Of a stretch of DNA of 64,000 nt, positions 57,520-64,000 are shown piece by piece. Origin of the DNA: Clytia hemisphaerica (lineage: Eukaryota > Cnidaria > Hydrozoa > Leptothecata > Clytiidae); the NCBI GenBank assembly GCA_902728285.1, contig CACVBU010000532.1, positions 1,390,059 through 1,454,058 of the forward strand, given 5' to 3'. Numbering within the stretch: the first letter of the stretch is position 1; each line of letters starts with the position of its first letter. The position numbers and the translations under genes were made by a program. The notes under the pieces are model-generated. The model did no database searches and was not told where the DNA came from. It saw only the letters and a program-made list of their open reading frames with translations.

Positions 57520-59993
57520 ATGATGCTGCGTTTGATTTGCTTGACCTGGTGTCTAGTGTTGACATCGGGTAAGCCAGCAACAAAATATCACCAGGAGGAC
57601 CTCTTGGATATGGTGAAACGTGCGTTAGAAGGTGGTCTACACCAATCTCTTGATGTTGCAAAACAGTTGGTCTCCTCTGACTTGGATGCCTTGGAAGGTG
57701 ATATCAAGAAAAATGGATTCAAGTCAGGAAATGTCATGAAAAGTTGGTTTTAATTCTTTATTATATATATGGTTGGTAAGTCTGGCAATATGAGTCTAGA
57801 GTATAGAGAATTACGGCATTGTTGACACCTGCATGTCCGGGGGGGGGCGCACTCGATTTTGAAAACTCCGTACGTTCGGCCAAAAATCAGGTCTCTAAAA
57901 TCGGACCCTTACAGTGCAGGAAAAATTTTACACCCTTACAGTGCACTTTTTCCCACATGCTCACAAATCAACCCTTACAATGCACTTTCCAAAGTCCAAA
58001 AAACCTACCCTTAAGGGCCGCACGTCCGGTAGGTCACTTACCTCCCTCCCCCCGGGCTGCATGTGAAATAACATTCCTCAAAAGTTTATTTGATATTTAC
58101 ATTCAACGCGACATTTATTACGCTTATCTTTTCAGCCCCCAACGCTGTACAAATCAAGAAGAACTTACACAGCGACATCAAAGTCGGAAAATACGAACAA
58201 AAAATTTTCAAATCAGTCAAAGCTGCCGTATGTTCTAAAGGTACTGATTATTTCAGCTGAGATAAAATTCTGAACACAATTTACAACCGATCTTCTTTAA
58301 TAATTTAACGCTCAACTATTGTATTAGCTCTTTATCTCGATTAGGAAAAGTCATCTACCTTCAATACCAGGACTGACAGAAGCTTAACTTTGATCTTAGC
58401 AAGGATCTAGCTCTGGCATCTCTTTTTGAACGACTAACGAACGGAGAGGGAAGATTCATGGAACTATCGTTAAACAAATTTAAAAGTGTCAAGCAAATGG
58501 TTTGTTCTAGTAGATGAAGAATTACTTTCATTGCTCAGTTGAGTTTTTATACAGCTGTTTTTTGTTTAGGTGAAGGTCATCTTGAAGAGGCAGTTGATTC
58601 CTTCATGGACTTCTTGGCTACCATTCGAAACAACATCTTGACCAAAGCCGCTGGCAAATACTTGGATTCCGTTGAGGATTTTGTTGGAACAACTAGTATT
58701 GGTATGTGTTGTAATCTGTAATTTGCCAAGACGATATTTTTTCCGGAAATGGAAAGCTACGATACTGTAGACTCTCGCTTATCCGAGCTTTTATGTCTTC
58801 TATAAACCTTTTCATAAATACGTCACCAACATGATCGCTTGCCTCGTATTCAAACAATTACCATGGTGATATGTCCCTTGAGAAATCAAATTATTTTTTT
58901 TATGAATAGAAAGTAATTTTATTAAAATCCGCTGGTAGTTAATCATCATGGCAATATTTTCAAAACGAGGCAAGTAATGTTCATAACGTAATTTATGAAA
59001 AGGTCTATTATTCGAATCTTTCAATAATTCGAACTAATTCCCAGTCTCCGTCAAGGAGGAGTCCCCTTTGAGCCTACTATAATTCGAATCTCTCTGTTAT
59101 TAGAAGAAATAACATTTCCCGCTCGGGTTCGAATAAGCGTCAACAACTGTACTTTCAATTCGTGTTGGCTTAAAATTGATAAAATACTGGTGAAAGATTT
59201 TCATGTAATTTCAACTTGACTACTACTTTTTATACGTTGTTTAAGAGAATGGGCTAATTTTTTATGAGCTGCAAATATCGCTAATATGTATACATGCTTA
59301 TAATGAAATCAGGGTAAATTGCACCTAACCATGTCATTCGCTGAAATTGCGTTACTCGCCAAAATAAAAAAAATTACGTTACTCACTACAGTAAAACTGT
59401 TTTATTGAATTTCTCTTTCAAAACGGAAATCCTCTCATCCTCTGTTTTTTCAGATTTTGATGATGAAGAACGAAAGATCGTGAAAGAGATGGATTTGGAT
59501 GGAGATGTGACAATCGAAAATTTCCATGACGAAATCAAAAATGCTGTCGCTATCTGCAAAAAAGATTATGTAGGATGCAAGGACGATGGTAAGAAATCAT
59601 ATTTTACACCCCTGTCTCAATAACCTGGTTAATAGCCACTGAAATAAAATGAAGAAGCTATTTTCCTTGTTTCATACTCATATAACCCTGTCTCAAAAAT
59701 CATCAAAAGTTTGATGAAAAAATTCAACGTGAAAAGATGTTGGTAGTATTTGTTTCCCTCTTGAAATCTTTGGTTAAGATTGCCTCTGATTGTTGAAGGT
59801 TATAATACTGTGTTCTGTTGTAATGTTGTAAATAGAAGTTACATACCCGATCAAGAAAATAACACTTTAACAATAACTCTTTCTTTCTTTAGATTCAGAC
59901 GTTGGAGAATACGTCGATGTTAAAGATCAAGTCGATGACATTATTGATACCCTTCAAAAGAAATTGGAAAATGTTCGAAAGGCTGCCAGCTAA
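57520..59993 (+). CDS. Secreted helical protein of unknown family, six exons
   Basis: Model: 57520-57722, 58137-58227, 58380-58509, 58570-58701, 59454-59588 and 59893-59993, in frame throughout (263 residues). Residues 1-18 form a signal peptide (LRLICLTWCLVLTSG). The rest is amphipathic and rich in Lys/Asp/Glu, with few cysteines (one in exon 3 near VCSS and two in exon 5, CKKDYVGC). Two adjacent exons end in similar text (FKSVKAA, FKSVKQM), hinting at an internal repeat. Exon 5 has DLDGDVTIENF, which resembles an EF-hand loop without the central Gly. The donor after exon 3 (A|GTAGAT) is weak, and skipping exon 3 with a donor at 58241 also keeps frame. Family not recognised. Introns 1 and 4 contain MITEs. 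Confidence 0.68.
57837..58056. mobile_element. G-run MITE in intron 1 of the secreted-protein gene
   Basis: Starts CCGGGGGGGGGCGCACTCG and ends CCTCCCTCCCCCCGGG. CTGCATGT (8 bp) lies on each side (57829-57836 and 58057-58064). It carries 'cccttacagtgca' microrepeats as in 33385-33821. It ends about 80 bp before exon 2. Confidence 0.82.
58801..59010. mobile_element. Foldback MITE with TAKACCTTTTC ends, intron 4
   Basis: The left end TATAAACCTTTTCATAAATA is paired with TTTATGAAAAGGTCTATTA. The arms also share 'tgatcgcttgcctcgt' against 'acgaggcaagtaatgt'. The terminal motif is that of 10741-11156 and 24549-25710. Confidence 0.72.
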
Positions 59994-62471
59994 ATATTTT
60001 CTTCTTTGTATAGTTATTGTGTTAAAAAACATTTTTTTTATAAAAATCTGTAAATATATTTAATTCAAAGGCTTCTAAAAAACCATCGCTTATTCTTTCG
60101 TTTGATTTTAACCAGAGCTTGCCAGGCTAAGACACATTATAGTCGCTTCTAAACATGCTCTAAATCATTAATTTTGGTGAGAACAAAAATTCTGAAAATT
60201 TTCAATTCGGGAGAGTGGTCCGTTTTGTATCTTACTTCGAACAAAATTTGCTAGGGTTACTTCGTTATATAAAAATCTGGTAAATCAATTAATTGAATCT
60301 TTTTCATTCACCAATCTTGTTCTAAATTCTAAATTTCAAAGGAGAAAGCAGACAAAAACGTTGACACACTTAGAAATCTCTCGGTCCCAACATTATCGTA
60401 CGAATTTTCAGAGCGTATTTAGACGTATTCCAATACCTATAAACCTATAAAAACTTTACATTTGAAGTCTTCCATGGTTTGTGGCGAGGGAAGAAAATTT
60501 TTACTTCAACCCTCTCATATGGCTGAAAATACCCTGTTGGAGCAGGGATTTTCTACAAAAGTAAGAGCCTCAAGTCTTACTATGTGAGGAGGCTTTGGTA
60601 AGGATGAGGGGAGGTTATAAAAATCCGGGCGATAGGGATAGGCAATTAGTTTAGTTTTTACTGGTTTTATGCAGATTTAAATGTCATAAATAGTTGAACA
60701 TGCGCAACGCACTGGGCTCAACTTCAGTAGCTTCAAATTATTCAAAGTCCCGATTGTAGCAACAGACAATCTCAGATTCTAGCTCAACTGACGTTGAGAA
60801 CAGCGAGCCAAGGCTCCTTATTAAGATTATCTTCCTTTCTGATATTAGAATGGCAACAGAAACAGGGAAAACCATTTTGTCTGTATCCCCAAATTTGAAA
60901 ACAGTTTAAAGTGCCACAGGAGTTTTTTTTTAAATATCCATGTAAAACACTCTCGGAAGAGTTGAAATTTGCCGAAATACCTTAGAGTATGAAGTAAATA
61001 TCGAACGAATCTCAGTCAATTCACCCTAACCAGCAGTTAGTTTTGTTAGTTGGGGTTGCGGATTTCGGGTGTCATCCGGGAAATTAAGTCCCAATGGAAA
61101 TTTGGAAGGGCCTTATCCGCGAAATTAAGTACTCTCAGGTACCTAATAGCCGTCCCCCCCGCTAATTAATTTTTCGAAAATTTTCCACCCAGGACATTCT
61201 TATTCCAACCCCCCCGCTTATTGATTTTTGCGGGAAAATGTTTTTGAAAGCTCCCTCTTTTGTCCTAATTCTGCTGTATTAGCCTCCTTTTCAAAAGTTT
61301 TCCACCCAGGACATTTTTATTCCAACCCCCCCCCCGCCTATTAAGTTTTGAGATTTTTTCCAACCCCCCCCCTGCTTATTCCAAACCCCCGGCTATTAGG
61401 TACCCGAGAGTACCCGCGAAAAATTGAAATCCTTCTTCGATCCGCGAAAATTTTAAATTTCTATCGTCGGTTTTTCGTCCCGCAAATCAGACTACTCAAA
61501 CCCCGCTTTGAAGAAAATCTCTTCGTTATTCTTCGAATTTTCGAACACTACCATATCAAAATATTGAGAGAAGTTCTGTTTGACACCCCGATTTTGCAAA
61601 ATTTGGAATCACTTTAGAAAAATTAGATTTAATCCTAATTCGCGAAATTACGCGAAAAATCAGGGGACTCTTCATCCGCGAAATTATGTCCCCACGAAAG
61701 TTTATCCCATTAAAGTACCATACGATTTTCCCCGAATACAGAATTACTGAACAGAAAAAGGGCAATACCATGTCACAAAAAACCTTGAAACCTTATAATG
61801 TATAAATGATATCTAGATAAAGAAGATTAGGCTATTCACTTCAAAAATTTTGCATTTGAAAAGTTCTTCCAGGTTTCTAAATTTCAAAAAAAAAATTCAA
61901 AGCTCAAGGGTCTACCAAAAATCATCATATTTTCAAGGGTTTCAAGGAAATTTTTAAGGGTAGAAAAAAATTCAAGGGTTTCTATTAAAGGGTTTTAAGG
62001 ATTTCAAGGGTCGCTGGCCACCATGGCAATGTTTTACTTATGACAGCTATGCCCGTAGGTAAAGCCTACATCAATTCTTACTGGAACAGCCCAAACTTAG
62101 TAAATATGACAAAACTTTTTGAGGCTTTAAAATAGAAGAAAAAATAAGCGAAATTAATTGTAAAAGTATTCTCTATTCGTCGAGAGGTTCATATATCAAA
62201 CAAAAAATTGATTCGTATAATTTATATATCTTACAAAAAATGAAATGATATTTGCATCCATTTCAATTAAAACGAAAAATTGATATTTCAAAATCTATCC
62301 CTGATGAAATGAAAAGTTCCATAAATCTGTTTGAAAGCAGATACAGTATGTTCAAGTTGTATTTCGAATTTCCAGTTGCTAAATTTAACCGTCTTAAACA
62401 GAGTCTATACTGCCATGCAGCACCGTTTGAAGTGTGTTCGTGCGTAACAATGTCATTGCAAAAATCATTCT
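59994..62471. other. Intergenic region
   Basis: Convergent intergenic DNA. Words 'ccgcgaaatta' recur on both sides of the MITE at 61131-61411 (about 61080-61130 and 61412-61690), suggesting that MITE landed in an older repeat. At 61860-62010 'caagggtttcaagg' repeats several times. No exon seen. Confidence 0.4.
61131..61411. mobile_element. CTCTCGGGTACCTAATAGC foldback MITE, copy 3
   Basis: Ends ACTCTCAGGTACCTAATAGC and GGCTATTAGGTACCCGAGAGT. Internal C-runs are up to ten bases long. Closely matches copy 1 in order and spacing of internal units. Confidence 0.83.
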
Positions 62472-63851
62472 TTAAATTTTGGGTAAACATTTTTCGATGA
62501 AGTCTTGAACGTCGCTCATTTCCTAAAGAAACAAACCAAAAAAATCAATAATCTAACATGAACTCAACAAGACATACAAGAGTTGGACGATTTGAGAAAA
62601 TATTTAACCATCTATTAAATCTGTCAAAAAACTCAAAATTAAGCTCTTCGTTCAGTACGTACAAATGTATTCGAATCGAATCTTATACTGACCTGTGGTG
62701 AAGAACTATGCCCCAGTCCGCCGTAAGTTTGAAATTTGGTTTTTGTATAATATTTCTTGAGTACACCTTCCGTCATTTGGCCGTACGTATATTTCACCAC
62801 CGGATCAGCGTTTCCTGAGAGGACATAAGAAGGTCGAGAAAGTCGAGAAGATAAACGGTGAAGAAGAGATTGACTCGTGTCAAGAACAAGTGGTTTTCTC
62901 TTGGTATTTCGAAAATCAGTCAAATTTTTTCTGAATGTCTGATAAAATGCGAGCCCCCTCGGCTACTGAAGAATGAATTGAATGGGGGGATAAGAAGTTA
63001 GAATGACACCACAAGAACTTGGCACAAAATCATTAACACACAAGACATTTAATGATGTACAATTAAAAAAAACACCAACCAAACTCTAGTTGAGTTTAAG
63101 AACTAAATAATTACTGACGATGATATAAAATATCGAGAATTGATATGCTTTGGTCAAGTACCCCGACTATGCTAAACTATTGACAATATATTACCGTGTC
63201 CTTGAAATACAGGTGTATCTTTGTTGACCGGTTTTGTTATCTGAAAATAATAGTAAAGTACCGTCTAACTTCGTCGAATGAACGCGGGAAAAAAAGAGAT
63301 ATGTTAACGATTGCATTTTTTCGACATTTAAACTAATTTTGACAAATTTCTTATCTTGACTAGTGACACTTCTTAGACACCCGGGGGCAAAGTGATACGG
63401 TATTTGAAGATCTAAAAATTTGGTCCATGTTTAATTTTAAAATAAGTTCAATTTGAGATACTTTTGTATAGTAAGAGTCACTGAGCCTTAGTGATATGCT
63501 ATTTGTCCTGTTCAGAGGCAATTTCCCAAAATATTTCTATGCATCCGAATTTTCAAAGGAAAATATTCTTTTGTATTTCAGTTCCTGTATTTTTGAAGAA
63601 AATTGGGTTTTTATTATGATATACACTTTTGATAAGAACCTTAAGTTAGCTCATAGCCTGGATATTCCTTATTTTTTCAGAGAATTTCAGCAGCGAAATT
63701 CCTTTTTAATAATCTTACTGAAAAAACCCATTAACCTTTTCAAATTTATCATGCATAGACATCCAGGTGCTAAGACCAATGCATCCTGCCAGTTTATGTT
63801 CTGATGTTTGTAATGTATGAAAGGCTACCGATCCTCCTTGACTGAATCCAC
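62472..63851 (-). CDS. Acyl-protein thioesterase (LYPLA-type), 3' part
   Basis: Four terminal exons on the minus strand, 63851-63736, 63240-63195, 62814-62693 and 62522-62472, all GT-AG and in frame, give 111 residues. They carry the whole catalytic triad: Ser in GGFSQGGSVAFHTL, Asp in GNADPVVKYTYG and His in GGLGHSSSPQ, then the final helix EMSDVQDFIEKCLPKI. This alpha/beta-hydrolase family removes palmitate and related acyl groups from cysteines of cytoplasmic membrane proteins. The 5' exons (about half of a ~220-residue protein) lie right of the window. APT1/APT2 versus LYPLAL1 cannot be settled from this half, though the match is closer to APT1/2. Confidence 0.93.
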
Positions 63852-64000
63852 CTTTAAATAAAATTTGGAGAAAGTTTCGTGCAAATAAAAATGATAAAAC
63901 ACGTGGTTTGAACAGCTCAACCAAACGTCAAAAAGACCTTAATTGTTCTTCATTTTTTTTCTTCTGTTTGGTAGTAAATTTTCGAAAAAGGTTTCAAATC

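Noticed and set aside
57819..58238. 139-residue open frame across intron 1 of the secreted-protein gene
   Set aside because: It runs through a MITE with microrepeats and out of frame through exon 2. The spliced model accounts for the region.

Overview
This is a eukaryotic, intron-bearing, AT-rich genome window and almost certainly an invertebrate animal. It holds pieces of at least six host genes typical of metazoans, with short introns and GT-AG splicing, set in a dense background of transposons. Dispersed G-run-ended miniature elements and the gene repertoire (NME5, a four-BH-domain Bcl-2 protein, a MANSC-domain membrane protein) would fit a cnidarian, sponge or similar early-branching animal. 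I cannot name the species from sequence alone.

Host genes, left to right. (1) 6845-7508 (+): a secreted 115-residue protein made of two six-cysteine modules joined by an RSRR cleavage site, behind a TATA box and a 5'UTR intron. (2) 8238-12120 (-): a complete six-exon NME5, 212 residues. (3) 46511-49382 (+): a five-exon MANSC-domain type I membrane protein, 351 residues. (4) 52015-54195 (+): a two-exon Bcl-2 family protein with BH4, BH3, BH1, BH2 and a tail anchor, 196 residues. (5) 57520-59993 (+): a six-exon secreted helical protein of unknown family, 263 residues. (6) 62472-63851 (-): the last four exons of an acyl-protein thioesterase (LYPLA-type). Its 5' part lies beyond the right edge. 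These exon models join in frame at every junction.

Mobile DNA. The centrepiece is a nested composite transposon at 12685-21485. It has long inverted arms built of ~180-bp subrepeats, an array of TCTGTCGGATGGAC-like motifs inside each arm, a regulatory-looking AACATTCGAT array and a two-exon 690-residue transposase-like protein ending in a PHD-like finger. It has been hit twice: by a 660-bp piggyBac-type element at TTAA (the intact target survives in the other arm) and by a 988-bp element with a 9-bp duplication. A second apparently intact transposase, FLYWCH plus MULE domain, lies at 34265-36037. A short Gypsy-type LTR element (29801-32845) keeps both LTRs, PBS, PPT and a 5-bp duplication but has lost gag and reverse transcriptase. 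LINE remains are an ORF1-like gene at 23228-23899 and a reverse transcriptase scrap at about 46.1-46.4 kb.

Many foldback elements can be delimited by target-site duplications: 722-2687 (8 bp), 1579-1921, 3223-3591, 33385-33821 and 57837-58056 (about 8 bp, G-run ends), 2748-3150 and 37747-37872 (TA), 9164-9387 and 22518-22952 (TTA), and 28811-29308 (9 bp). Several lie inside introns of the genes above. The long stretches without genes (roughly 3.6-6.8, 36.0-46.0, 49.4-51.4, 54.2-57.5 and 60.0-62.5 kb) hold decayed repeats and no convincing exon.
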